Shown here: in pieces, positions 26,421-36,028 of the stretch
How the letters are laid out: each line of letters opens with the position of its first letter
How positions within the stretch are numbered: position 1 is the first letter of the stretch
Assembly (NCBI GenBank): GCA_965116215.1
Contig: OZ220494.1
Location: 1,736,001 to 1,800,000 of the forward strand
From: CBDBKL01 sp965116215
GTDB lineage: Bacteria > Bdellovibrionota > Bdellovibrionia > Bdellovibrionales > JAKFYE01
DNA length: 64,000 nucleotides
Direction of reading: 5' to 3'
Translations under genes and position numbers: made by a program
Notes under the pieces: generated by a model
Told to the model about the DNA's origin: nothing
Databases searched by the model: none
What the model saw: the letters and a program-made list of their open reading frames with translations, nothing else

Positions 26421-26570
26421 CACAATAACAGTCGACTTAAAGTGTCAGGTAAAGTCTTAGTTTCTACGCAAAATGCTTATGAATACCACAGGCGATTTTG
26501 TCGTATGTTAATGACCAAGGGGATTTGACGATCACAGGGTGTGGTCATTTCATCTTTTATCATTGAATAA

Positions 26571-28490
26571 TTAAAGAGTCTTTAAAACCCTTTTTATTCG
26601 TTTTTTAAATTGATTGGCGGGCTCAAAGCCTGTCAGTGTTTCCTTGGAGATAATATCCCCGTTTGGATGAATAAACAAAATAGTTGGTAATCCTAAAATA
26701 TTATATTTTTCTCGAATAGGTGCGGTTTTTGTAGTTTCTATTGTGAGATCCACTTTCAATAAGAGAAATTGAGACATTAAGGACTGAATATCAGGTTTAG
26801 AAAATATATATCTGTCTAGCTCTTTACAAGCCAAGCACCAATCAGCATAGAAATCTATAATAACAGGTTGTTCTGAGAGTAGGGCTCTTTGAAGTTTCTC
26901 TTCTGAATAGACTTCAAAGTTATTGTTTTTTGATGGAGCTAGAGTATCTGTTTGTGGAATAATATTTGTTATCTCTAGAAGACCATGGCCGATTCCCCCA
27001 GTCCCTATAAGAATAATAACAATAGCTAAACTCCGTTTGAAAACATCATGCCGTGTTCTTAATGTTTTTAGAGCGATAAAGCCTCGTACAACTCCAAGAG
27101 TGATAAATGTCACCCCTACAATAATTTTAAAGTAAGTAGGATCTGTAACGGGCTCTATGTAATAAAGGGCCATAATAATCATAAGAAAACCAAAAAATCC
27201 TTTAACTGTATTTAACCAGGGCCCTGATTTGGGAAGTCGAGACAATAGCGTACTAAAAGTTCCAAGTAGGATAAAGATCATGCCCAGTCCCACGGCATAG
27301 ACCAACAGAAGCCAAAAACCAAAAAATGCATCTTGTGTTTTTGCCACATATGCAAGGATAGAAATCAGTACAGGGCCGACGCAGGGGCCGGCGGCAACAC
27401 CGCTGATGAGCCCTCCAAAGAAAGCTTTTGTGAGTCCTCCTTCAATTCCCTTATAGCTATGGAGTTTATTTCGAAGAAAACCTGGTAGTTGTAAATCATA
27501 AAGTCCGTACATGCTCATTGCCATACAAATAAAAAGTGTTGCCAAGCTATAGACAATGATGGGTTGACTTAAAGCAGATCCAAACAGGGCCCCCGATTTT
27601 GCTGCAAGTAATCCCATTACTGCGTATGTAATAGCTATCCCAGAAACATATACTGTACTTAAAATAAACCCACTGAGCTTGCTCCTTTGATCTACAGTTT
27701 GTGAGCCTAGAATAGAAAGTGTAATAGGGATCATGGGGAAAATACATGGAGTCAGACTTGTTAATATTCCTGCTAAAAATACAAATAAGAATAAAGAGAG
27801 AAGTCCTTCGTTGAATACTTTTTTATCAAAGGAATTGACAGAGGCCATTTCTTTTGCAGTATTTGATACAGTAATAAAAGTGTCTGTGAACTTAGGGAAT
27901 AAGCAGTGTGTTTCCGTACAGGCCTGATATTTAACTTGGGCAATAAGAGAATCACTCAATTTATCAGGAACTCTCTTTAAAAAAGCGACAAGATGAGCTG
28001 ATTCAATAATCACCTCTCTTGTTTTTCCTCCAGAAAAGCGATCTTTTATTTTTACAACAGGTGCAATGTTTAAAGGTTTAAGCACTTTTATATTTGTCAA
28101 AAGGTGCTCATTCTTTTGTGCCAGTTTGTTCTTTTTTAATTCTAATGTGCTTTGATCCTCTATATTTTGTTTTAAAGAAGGCCTCTTGTTTTCTGTAGAT
28201 ATTTTTGTTCTGTCATGTTTTCGAAATAAAAGATCAAATTGATCCACATAGGCTTTGTAACCATTTTCAAGATATAGGTTAATTGTGACATAAAACCCTT
28301 TCTCTTGAGAGTAGTTTAAATGTCCTTTTGCTGTTAGAGGGTTTAAATCTCTAAGTTTTTTGTCTTCTTCGCTGTAACCTAATGTGTGGATAAATAATGT
28401 AAGGAGAAATGGAAATAGATTCAGTAATCGTTTCTTTTTGTTATACTTTGTGAGAGCCTTTCGAAGAGTGTTGCACTCTTTCATTATCAT
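26571..28490 (-). CDS. dsbD: Thiol:disulfide interchange protein DsbD
   Basis: A 639-residue protein carrying electrons from cytoplasmic thioredoxin to periplasmic thiols. Order: hydrophobic N-terminus; periplasmic alpha domain with YQACTETHC (Cys191, Cys196); eight-helix membrane domain with TSLTPCIFP (Cys249) and AGPCVGP (Cys370); and a C-terminal thioredoxin domain with ADWCLAC (Cys552, Cys555). All six redox cysteines are present. The alpha domain carries a charged insertion around residues 90-130. Its ATG overlaps the stop of the RND gene (ATGA), an unusual partner. Confidence 0.92.
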   Translation of the reverse strand: MIMKECNTLRKALTKYNKKKRLLNLFPFLLTLFIHTLGYSEEDKKLRDLNPLTAKGHLNYSQEKGFYVTINLYLENGYKAYVDQFDLLFRKHDRTKISTENKRPSLKQNIEDQSTLELKKNKLAQKNEHLLTNIKVLKPLNIAPVVKIKDRFSGGKTREVIIESAHLVAFLKRVPDKLSDSLIAQVKYQACTETHCLFPKFTDTFITVSNTAKEMASVNSFDKKVFNEGLLSLFLFVFLAGILTSLTPCIFPMIPITLSILGSQTVDQRSKLSGFILSTVYVSGIAITYAVMGLLAAKSGALFGSALSQPIIVYSLATLFICMAMSMYGLYDLQLPGFLRNKLHSYKGIEGGLTKAFFGGLISGVAAGPCVGPVLISILAYVAKTQDAFFGFWLLLVYAVGLGMIFILLGTFSTLLSRLPKSGPWLNTVKGFFGFLMIIMALYYIEPVTDPTYFKIIVGVTFITLGVVRGFIALKTLRTRHDVFKRSLAIVIILIGTGGIGHGLLEITNIIPQTDTLAPSKNNNFEVYSEEKLQRALLSEQPVIIDFYADWCLACKELDRYIFSKPDIQSLMSQFLLLKVDLTIETTKTAPIREKYNILGLPTILFIHPNGDIISKETLTGFEPANQFKKRIKRVLKTL

Positions 28491-31400
28491 TTTGGTTCTT
28501 CCTTAAATTTTTGTATGCCGAATAATTTATATATATCATCCATAATAGCTACCATTGTAGGAAAGAAAAGACTGTTTAAAATAGCCCCAATACCAAGCCC
28601 CCATGCGAGAGCTAAAGCCATGGGTATGACAAAGGGATCTCCACCCCCTATATTAAAGGTTTTTAACATGAAGTGACCATAGGCTGTAGGTAACAGCCCG
28701 CAGAGAGTTGTAATTGTTGTTAATAATATAGGTCGAAAACGAATGGCCGCCGCATCTTCAAGTGATTGAAAGCGTGTGTTCCCCTTTTTTCTTGAAGAGT
28801 TGACAAAGTCTAGATAGACAATGGAGTTGTTTACAATCACTCCCAATAGAGCAACTATACCGAGTATAGACATAAAACTAAATGGCATACCATGAAGTCC
28901 TAATGCATAAATGACTCCCATTACACCCATGGGCATAGTGCAGATAATAATAAAAGGCTGTAATAGACTTTTAAATGTTATGATAAGGAGTACGTAGATA
29001 AGGATGATGGCTATAATTGAAGCCCTAGTTAGTGAGGCTAAGGACTCTTGTGTATCTTCACTTTCTCCTCCGAGTTCTATAGAAATCTGAGGTTTATTTT
29101 TTATAAGATTTTTAAATTCAGGTTTTAATAAATTTATCACTTCAGAGGCTGTAATGATTTTCGTATCCACAGAAGCAGATACATTAACAACTCTTTTATA
29201 CTTATTATGTATTACCGAACTTAACGTCGATTGTTTTTTAAAATCAGAAAATGATTTTAATGGAATCAAATGCCCTCGAGCATTGCCCACTTTTAATTCT
29301 CTCAGGCGTCTTTCTCCTGGTTCAAGGACTTCTTTAAGTTTAACTCTGACGTCAACTTCTTCATCAAATGCACGTGTTTTTGTAGCAATAACACCATCAA
29401 AGGAGGCTCTTACTGTTGTTCCAATGTCTTGAGCTGTTAAACCAAATCTAGCTGTATCATTGTGTCGTGGGAGAACAATCCATTCATCTTTTCCCTCTAC
29501 ATAAGAATTTTGTATGTCCTTCACTCCTTTAATGACAGTGAGTTTGTCTTGCAGTGCGTAGGCAATAGCTCTTAGTTCATCATAGTTCTTTCCACTGACA
29601 TTGATAGAGACAGGTCGCCCTTGAGGAGGGCCACCTTTTAAGACTTCAAAGTTCACCTTTGTTAAGCCAGGTGGTGAGCCAATTTTTTGGCGAAGCTCAT
29701 CGATGATTTCTTGTGCTTCTCGTTTTCTTCCCTTAGCTGCAGTGAGTTCGACAAAAATTTGACTGTAATTAGGGCCACGCTTGGTGAGTGGGTCATTTGG
29801 ATCGTTTTGGATAATCCCAATCATGGTTAAATAGCCCAACAATTCAGAGTTGGGGAGAGAGGCAGTGGCTTTCTCTAAGGGTTTCATATACTCTTGCATC
29901 TGCGTGAGGGATATATTTTTAGGTGCCTCTGCTCGTATAAAAAATTGTTCGACACCTTTACTGGGGAATAGAACAAACTTAATTCGTGTTCCTATAAATG
30001 CAGTGAGGCCAACAAATAGAATAAGTACAATGAGGGTTTTGTATTTATTGTGCGTGGTCAGTCGTATATATTTTCTATAAATATTTGTTATTTTCTCAAA
30101 ATGATTTGAGGTTGTTCTTCTTTTGCCTTTCTTTATGCTGACCCAGCTACCAAAATGTGAGGGCATGATATAAAAGGCCTCCAGCCAAGAGAAAAGAAGA
30201 GCCATAATAACGATAGCTGGAATTTGAAAAACAAATTTTCCAAAAATACCTGTCATAAAAAGCATAGGGGCAAAGGCTAGAGCTGTTGTCAGTACAGAGG
30301 CGGTGACTGGGGACAGCACTTCTGTTGCTCCAGCCACAATAGATGTCCATGATTTTCCTTCTTTTTCAATATGTCTATAAATGTTTTCTGAAACGACAAT
30401 GGCATCATCGACGAGCATACCTAGTACAATAATAAGACCCATAAGTGTTATAAGGTTAATCGAAATTCCGATAAAGTAAGCTGCTAAAAGTGTTGAGAGC
30501 ATTGCTAGAGGAATTCCAACAGCAACAACGAGGGCTACTCTAAAGGGGAGAAGAAATGAGAGAAATGCTAATACAAGGAATAATCCAATATAGACATTTG
30601 ATTTTAAGACAGAGAGTCTATTTTTTAAATAGATAGAGAGGTCTCTGGCCACACCAACTTGAATGCCTTGGGGCAGATTTTTCTTTAGCTCTTCAAGCCG
30701 TTGTTTTGTTTTTTTTACTAGTTTTAATACATCAGCTTGTGCCTTTTTAGAAATAAGGAGGTTAATAGAAGACTTTCCATTAGAGCGATAAAGGATATTG
30801 GCTTCAGCTTGTCTCTCTGTAACGGTAGCTATATCTTTAACTCTTGTTCCATAACCTTCATCATTTGAAATAATATATGTATTTAATATGTTGTCTTTTG
30901 TTTTATATTCAGCATCTGTTTTGACAAGTAACTCTTCTCCTGTAGGAGTTTTAAATTTGCCGCCAGGGGTTGCTGTATTTCTCAGAGACAGTGCTGTTAT
31001 GACTTTTCGCAGGGGGACACGGCGGGCGGCCATTTGTTCTGAATCAATTTCTACAAGGAATTCTCTTTTTTCGTAACCCTTTCTAGTGATTCGTGCGACT
31101 TCTTTGATGAGACTGAGTTCATCAGCAATGTATTTAGCAGCTCTTCTTATTTCTAACTCAGGTAAATCTCCACTCACAAAAACTTCTAAAACTGGAGTTT
31201 GTGCTGAATCGATCGATGTGACAATTGGATCTTCTGCTCCTTTGGGGAGGGTACTAATGCGTTCTATTGCCAGTTGGATATTTCTATTTGTTTTATCTCC
31301 GTCTTGTGCGTCAGGATCTAAAAAAACTGTAATAAGCGATAGGTTTTCAGTGGCTATGCTCTGTACTTTTTTTATACCATCGACTTCTCTAAGAGCTTCT

Positions 31401-31606
31401 TCTAGTGGATTTGTGATGAGATTTTCAATTTGTTCAGGGGAAGCACCGGGCATTACAGTTCGAATCACAGTGATGTCAAAGTCAACAGGAGGAAAAATCT
31501 CTTTTTTGATGATAAATAAGGAGGCTGTCCCTAGAGCAATCAAAACCACTGTTAGAACATTGACAATAAGATGTTCTCCAGCAAAAAAACCAATGACTTT
31601 TTTCAT
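28487..31606 (-). CDS. RND-family efflux permease
   Basis: A 1039-residue inner-membrane proton-driven exporter of the AcrB/HAE type, with two halves each of six helices plus a large periplasmic loop. PGASPEQIENLITNPLEEAL (53-72) and GMLVDDAIVVSENIY (396-410, with proton-relay Asp400 and Asp401) are typical. No membrane fusion protein or TolC-like gene is adjacent, so partners must be elsewhere or it works alone. It is first in an operon with dsbD. Substrate unknown. Confidence 0.92.
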   Translation of the reverse strand: MKKVIGFFAGEHLIVNVLTVVLIALGTASLFIIKKEIFPPVDFDITVIRTVMPGASPEQIENLITNPLEEALREVDGIKKVQSIATENLSLITVFLDPDAQDGDKTNRNIQLAIERISTLPKGAEDPIVTSIDSAQTPVLEVFVSGDLPELEIRRAAKYIADELSLIKEVARITRKGYEKREFLVEIDSEQMAARRVPLRKVITALSLRNTATPGGKFKTPTGEELLVKTDAEYKTKDNILNTYIISNDEGYGTRVKDIATVTERQAEANILYRSNGKSSINLLISKKAQADVLKLVKKTKQRLEELKKNLPQGIQVGVARDLSIYLKNRLSVLKSNVYIGLFLVLAFLSFLLPFRVALVVAVGIPLAMLSTLLAAYFIGISINLITLMGLIIVLGMLVDDAIVVSENIYRHIEKEGKSWTSIVAGATEVLSPVTASVLTTALAFAPMLFMTGIFGKFVFQIPAIVIMALLFSWLEAFYIMPSHFGSWVSIKKGKRRTTSNHFEKITNIYRKYIRLTTHNKYKTLIVLILFVGLTAFIGTRIKFVLFPSKGVEQFFIRAEAPKNISLTQMQEYMKPLEKATASLPNSELLGYLTMIGIIQNDPNDPLTKRGPNYSQIFVELTAAKGRKREAQEIIDELRQKIGSPPGLTKVNFEVLKGGPPQGRPVSINVSGKNYDELRAIAYALQDKLTVIKGVKDIQNSYVEGKDEWIVLPRHNDTARFGLTAQDIGTTVRASFDGVIATKTRAFDEEVDVRVKLKEVLEPGERRLRELKVGNARGHLIPLKSFSDFKKQSTLSSVIHNKYKRVVNVSASVDTKIITASEVINLLKPEFKNLIKNKPQISIELGGESEDTQESLASLTRASIIAIILIYVLLIITFKSLLQPFIIICTMPMGVMGVIYALGLHGMPFSFMSILGIVALLGVIVNNSIVYLDFVNSSRKKGNTRFQSLEDAAAIRFRPILLTTITTLCGLLPTAYGHFMLKTFNIGGGDPFVIPMALALAWGLGIGAILNSLFFPTMVAIMDDIYKLFGIQKFKEEPK

Positions 31607-31725
31607 ATTTGTAAACTCCTAAGGGGATGTTTCTTTCTATAACAGTTAAGCGTCAAATTTGTCACGCTTTGACAAAAGCTATTTCTTACTTTTCTAAGAG
31701 CTATAAGACTGATAGGTCACATTGA

Positions 31726-32544
31726 GTGATTAAAAATCAATTTTGGCATGATGTCCCTCTTGTTGCTTTAGATATTGAAACCACAGGTGCTTATCCTATT
31801 GGCAACCAAATCTGTGAAATAGGTGCTGTTCGATGGGAACGGGGTCAGGTCGTTGATACATTTCAAACTCTTATAAACCCTGATGAAAAGATGAGTGATT
31901 TTATTATAAACATTCATGGTATCACAAATGAAATGATTCGGAATGCTCCAGGAATTAATGATGTTATTGGTGACTTTTATCAGTTTTTAAAAGATTCAGT
32001 TCATATAGCACACCATGCCCCCTTTGATTTAGGATTTTTAGCTTATGAATTTGAAAAGTCCAACTTGTGCCTACCTGAGACGCCTGTTCTCTGTACATCT
32101 CTTTTATCCCAATCTGTTTTTAGTGAGGCACCAAATCATAGATTGCAGACTTTAATTGATTTTTTAAATCTACCAAAAGAGTTAGCTCACCGTGCACTTG
32201 AAGATGCTCGTAGTGCATTAAGAGTATTTTTAAAAATTGCAGAGAAAGAGGGCCGGGAAAAAACAGTAGGGTTTTTTCATGAGCTGCAAAGAAAGCGAAT
32301 GGCTTGGAGATATTATTCTATTTCAGATATGAGGAAGGGTGAAATAGGTGACACTCTTATTTATGCTCTTGAAAGTGGAAAGGATTTAGAAGTTATTTAT
32401 CGTAAAGGGCACGCTCCGAGGAAAATAAGGCCTGTTGGTATTGTAAGAAATCCAGACGGAGATTATTTAAAAGCCCTTTGTTTAATTGAGCATAGAGAAA
32501 AACGATTTTATATGGACAAGTTTTTATCTGCAAGATCACTTTAA
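31726..32544 (+). CDS. DEDDh exonuclease fused to a WYL-like domain
   Basis: A 272-residue protein with a DnaQ-type 3'-5' exonuclease domain (about 10-175): ALDIETTG with Asp16 and Glu18, HIAHHAPFDLGFL with Asp101, and HRALED with His155 and Asp160. The C-terminal 65 residues (about 207-270), with ALESGKDLEVIYRK, RKIRPVGIVRNPDGDYLKA and KRFYMDKFLSAR, match the small SH3-like WYL ligand-binding module. The start is GTG with no clear ribosome site. It may degrade DNA or RNA under control of a bound nucleotide or nucleic acid end. It is too short to be PolC or the full replicative epsilon. Monocistronic. Confidence 0.82.
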   Translation: MIKNQFWHDVPLVALDIETTGAYPIGNQICEIGAVRWERGQVVDTFQTLINPDEKMSDFIINIHGITNEMIRNAPGINDVIGDFYQFLKDSVHIAHHAPFDLGFLAYEFEKSNLCLPETPVLCTSLLSQSVFSEAPNHRLQTLIDFLNLPKELAHRALEDARSALRVFLKIAEKEGREKTVGFFHELQRKRMAWRYYSISDMRKGEIGDTLIYALESGKDLEVIYRKGHAPRKIRPVGIVRNPDGDYLKALCLIEHREKRFYMDKFLSARSL

Positions 32545-32715
32545 ACCGTTTATAAGGTTGATGACGTTTGAATAACATGATTGGCTCTGTTTGTATTTTT
32601 CTTTTCCATAAAGGATCTCAATAAATTGTAGTGGTTCAGGCTTGATCGGATAGTTTTCTAAAAAAAGCTGGCAGTTATTTATAGAAGATTTAGACTTTCC
32701 AGGGAAATAGGAGAA

Positions 32716-33169
32716 AAGGATTTTTATCTCTCTCTTAAAGCGAGTTTTTTGAAGCGCAGGGGGTATTTGTGGAGAGATCATTTATTCTATGCTCGATTGC
32801 ATTGAGGACTATCTAGCTTACGCCTTTAGCCTGCGTTAGAAAAAGGCTTTTATCTTTCTCTTAAAGAGAGTTTTTTGAAGCGCAATGCGTATCCGTGGAG
32901 AGATCGTTTATTCTATGCTTGATGGCATCGAGCACTATCCAGCCAAGGCTTTTAGCCTTCGGCAGAGACGCTTTGCGCCCTTCAAAGCTGTCTGAGCTTT
33001 AAGGGGAAGATAAAAGTTTTTTTCCTACAGAAGGGCATATCTGCGGAAATCCAGTTTTTTCTATGCTTGATAGCATCGAGCACTATTTAGCTTACGCCTT
33101 TAGCCTTCGGCTGAGACGAGCTGCGAACCTCAGAGTTGTTTGAGCTTTTGAAAGCCTTCAGAAAAACTC
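32716..33169. repeat. Mosaic of family B and A palindromic repeats
   Basis: Three elements abut between the convergent exonuclease and lspA genes: a truncated family B (from 32716, AAGGATTTTTATC), a second, nearly complete family B (from about 32845, ending AAGATAAAAG near 33016) and the right part of a family A element ending GCCTTCAGAAAAACTC at 33169. The middle copy is almost identical to 315-435. No gene is present in 32545-33190. Confidence 0.8.
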
Positions 33170-33190
33170 TTCTTAGTTTTACTAAAGGTT

Positions 33191-34153
33191 CTAGACTTTC
33201 TTTGTTTTTTTATGCCTTTTGCTCTGTTCTGTTTCTGATATTTGTATCTTTTTTTTCAATTTGTTGGCTAGCTCTTCTAAATGTGTGAAATCATCGCTTG
33301 ATCGCAATTTAAGTGGTCGAGGTTTTCCTGCAATAAGGTCTTCCAGAAACATTTCAAATGCATAGAGAGGACCTGCCAATCTATGGGAGAGAATCGTACC
33401 AAAGAGAAAGAGCAAAATACAGAAAATGAGAGTGATAACAAAAAATGTAGATATAAAGGGAATAAGAAACTGCTTTTCTGCAAGATCAGCATGAACTACA
33501 GCTACGTTATTTATAACAACTTTTAGAAATGTGTAGGAGTAGGTTCCAGCTATGATACCGAATCCTAATCCAAAGGAGACGAGCTTCAAACAATAACTTA
33601 TTTGAAATTTTTTATTAACCCAATAAGACTCTCTTAAGTTGTCTTTAGGCCAGAGAGTGTTTCCATGTTTTATCAGTCCAAAAATAACTAGGATATAGCC
33701 TATCCATTGGCAAACATCAGATACATTAAAAGCAGGGGTCGTTTTTGCAGAAAAATATGGAAAGATGATTTTTAGAAAATCTAATTTGATAAATATAAAA
33801 TCTACAACATATCCCCAAATGATTCTGTCTGTGATATTTCCCAATATGGCACCCAGTAGGACAGATAGCCCCAACCTGAGTGCTAATGATTGTGTAGGGA
33901 GTAGATATTGTATAATGAAAAATGTAAAAATCAGAAAAGTCCCTCCGGTAGAGAGTGAGACGATTCTTAAAACTTCAGGAAGATTGGAAAAAAGTCCTAA
34001 CATAGCTCCATGGTTGTGATAAAGAGCGAATCCAATGCTCCCAAGGGTTTCAACAGTATTCAAATCGAGAGCTATTGTTTTAGTGATGCGATCAGCAGTC
34101 CATACCCCGATAAGAGGTAATATGACGTAGATAAGCCATTGTTTTTTTGTCAT
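33191..34153 (-). CDS. lspA: Signal peptidase II fused to a HAMP-like module
   Basis: A 320-residue protein, twice the usual length. Residues 1-165 are lipoprotein signal peptidase: NHGAMLGLF, GNITDR with catalytic Asp109, and FNVSD with catalytic Asp146, in four helices. It cleaves prolipoproteins in the inner membrane. A second half (170-320) has two more helices around a short loop, then HRLAGPLYAFEMFLEDLIAG..LKLRSSDDFTHLEELANKL, which resembles a HAMP linker of receptors, and a basic tail. No output domain follows. The fusion may be characteristic of this lineage; I cannot check how common it is. Confidence 0.87.
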   Translation of the reverse strand: MTKKQWLIYVILPLIGVWTADRITKTIALDLNTVETLGSIGFALYHNHGAMLGLFSNLPEVLRIVSLSTGGTFLIFTFFIIQYLLPTQSLALRLGLSVLLGAILGNITDRIIWGYVVDFIFIKLDFLKIIFPYFSAKTTPAFNVSDVCQWIGYILVIFGLIKHGNTLWPKDNLRESYWVNKKFQISYCLKLVSFGLGFGIIAGTYSYTFLKVVINNVAVVHADLAEKQFLIPFISTFFVITLIFCILLFLFGTILSHRLAGPLYAFEMFLEDLIAGKPRPLKLRSSDDFTHLEELANKLKKKIQISETEQSKRHKKTKKV

Positions 34154-34528
34154 ATTTTTTATTTTAATGAGTCTAAGAGATAATTCTAAGGATTAAGTGA
34201 TAGTTTTGTCATTGGTCTAGGGCTTGTATTTATTATTGGGTTCCGAATTTTCAACTCCTGTCTTTCGGTATGAGTCAAAGTCAGATTTTATGAATTTAGA
34301 GGAATAGACAAAGAAACTTTTTATTTCCACCCAGAAGAATGTGAGAAGAGATTGAATCTCTGATTAGCATTGTTAATGCAGGCATTCCATTCACGCCTAG
34401 AAGAATGTGATTTGAGATGGAATCATGAACATGAAAATATATACATACCTATTACTATTAAAAATACTCAGGAATAATCCTCTTAGTCTGTCTTGGGCCA
34501 AATACAAAGTTATTAAAGTGTCAGATTT
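34154..34528. other. Intergenic space with a short imperfect direct repeat
   Basis: 375 bp between the lspA start and the end of the peptide-binding protein gene, both on the minus strand. It holds AGAAGAATGTGA twice (near 34332 and 34399, each followed by GAT.GAATC). No gene or strong terminator is visible; the lspA promoter should be here. Confidence 0.35.
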
Positions 34529-36028
34529 TTATTCTTTTCTAACGTAGAAGAGAGGGCTAAAGTCTCCATTCATAGGAGGAGTGTAACCTTTAACCCTTTT
34601 ATTAATGATAGCGACTTGTGTGTTATACCAGAGAGGAATTATAGGTAGGTCTTTATATACAATTTCTTGGACCTTCATGTAGTGTTGAATGCGTACAGCT
34701 TCCTGTTTTATTTTTAAACCGTTTTCCAAAAGCAGATCTAGCTCGGGATTTGAATATCTCCCTCTATTTCTGCCAGGTGGTAATTCTTTTGTATGATAGG
34801 CTATACGATAAATATCAGGATCAGTCGCACCCACCCACCTGGACATGGCCAGTTGAAAATCACCTAACTTTAACTGTTCCAAAAATGTACCGAATTCAAG
34901 ACTTTGAATCTGTGTATCAAAGCCCACGGCATTGAGTTGGTTCACTATAACTCGCCCTATTTCAATGGCTTCTCGTGAATTTGATGTTTTTAACACAACT
35001 TTAAAACCTTTAAGATTGTGTTTATTCATTAAAGCTCTTGCTTCATCGGGTTTGAAATGTGGCAAAGGTAGACTTTTATTATGAAAAGGATTGTTGGGCG
35101 GCAGAATAGATGTTGCAGGACTCCCAAGCCCCTCCAATTTGAAGTCGATAATTTCTTTTCTGTTGATAGATAGGTGTAGGCTTTTTCGGACATCATGTTT
35201 TTTTAATATCTTATCCTGAAGGTTGACTAAAATATAATTCATCGAGGGCCCCGGATATTTAAAGACCTTATAATCATCGTTGTTTTCAAAAAATTTGACC
35301 TTGGAGGAGGAAATTTGAGATTGAGCGATATCAAGCCCCCCTTTTCTAAGTTTTAAATACCTTGTGTTATCATCTTTAATGATTTTTATTTGAACCCCTG
35401 TGGCTTTAGGGATGAGAAAGGGGTGATCTTTTCTAGAGAGAAGTAGGATTGCATTTTGTGTTTTTTCTTTGATAAAAAAACTTCCTGTCCCTATGGGGTG
35501 TTCTCCGAAATCTTGGCCAAGTTCTATGAGTTCTTCTTTGGGGAGAATTTTTAAAAGACTGAGATCAATAAGAAAATTAGCCGAAAATTCTTTGAGAGAG
35601 ATGGATACTTGAAATTCTCCTGTTGGTAATAGATCAATCTTTATATTTTCTATAGGTGTAAGAATAGAGCGTAATGGAACTTTCTTGTCACGGTAGGATT
35701 GAAAAGAATAAAGAAGATCTTCTTTATTGAGTTGACGTCCATTTGAGAAAGTCAACCCTTTATGAAGAATAAAGGTGTAGGTCTTATTTTTGTACTCCCA
35801 TGATTTAGCAGCATCACCAACGATTTTTAACTCAGGCCCTAGGCGAACGAGGGAGTTAAAAATAAGCTGAGTTATTCTTTGTTCATTGGCCCCAATGGCA
35901 AATCTCGGGTCTAGTGTTTTTGGACTATTTTCAATGGCTATAACAAGGTAGGGGCTAGAGTGCTTTTTTGTACAACTCATTGTGCAAAAAGAGAGGATTA
36001 AAAAGAAATATATATGTATATGATGCAC
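34529..36028 (-). CDS. Oligopeptide-binding lipoprotein (SBP family 5)
   Basis: A 499-residue extracytoplasmic binding protein of peptide ABC importers. The signal ends in a lipobox (TMSC) so it is membrane-anchored. ENSPKTLDPRFAIGANEQRI, YTFILHKGLTFSNGRQLNKEDL, and later AMSRWVGATDPDIY and LPIIPLWYNTQVAI are SBP_5 features. No permease or ATPase genes adjoin, so it must use a transporter encoded elsewhere or act alone. Monocistronic. Confidence 0.88.
   Translation of the reverse strand: MHHIHIYFFLILSFCTMSCTKKHSSPYLVIAIENSPKTLDPRFAIGANEQRITQLIFNSLVRLGPELKIVGDAAKSWEYKNKTYTFILHKGLTFSNGRQLNKEDLLYSFQSYRDKKVPLRSILTPIENIKIDLLPTGEFQVSISLKEFSANFLIDLSLLKILPKEELIELGQDFGEHPIGTGSFFIKEKTQNAILLLSRKDHPFLIPKATGVQIKIIKDDNTRYLKLRKGGLDIAQSQISSSKVKFFENNDDYKVFKYPGPSMNYILVNLQDKILKKHDVRKSLHLSINRKEIIDFKLEGLGSPATSILPPNNPFHNKSLPLPHFKPDEARALMNKHNLKGFKVVLKTSNSREAIEIGRVIVNQLNAVGFDTQIQSLEFGTFLEQLKLGDFQLAMSRWVGATDPDIYRIAYHTKELPPGRNRGRYSNPELDLLLENGLKIKQEAVRIQHYMKVQEIVYKDLPIIPLWYNTQVAIINKRVKGYTPPMNGDFSPLFYVRKE

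Noticed and set aside
31086..31622. 178-codon plus-strand frame within the RND permease gene
   Set aside because: Antisense shadow of a well-supported permease; no family features or ribosome site.
34329..34410. AGAAGAATGTGA repeats considered as a CRISPR-like or mobile remnant
   Set aside because: Only two imperfect copies, unequal flanks and no cas genes; too little to name.
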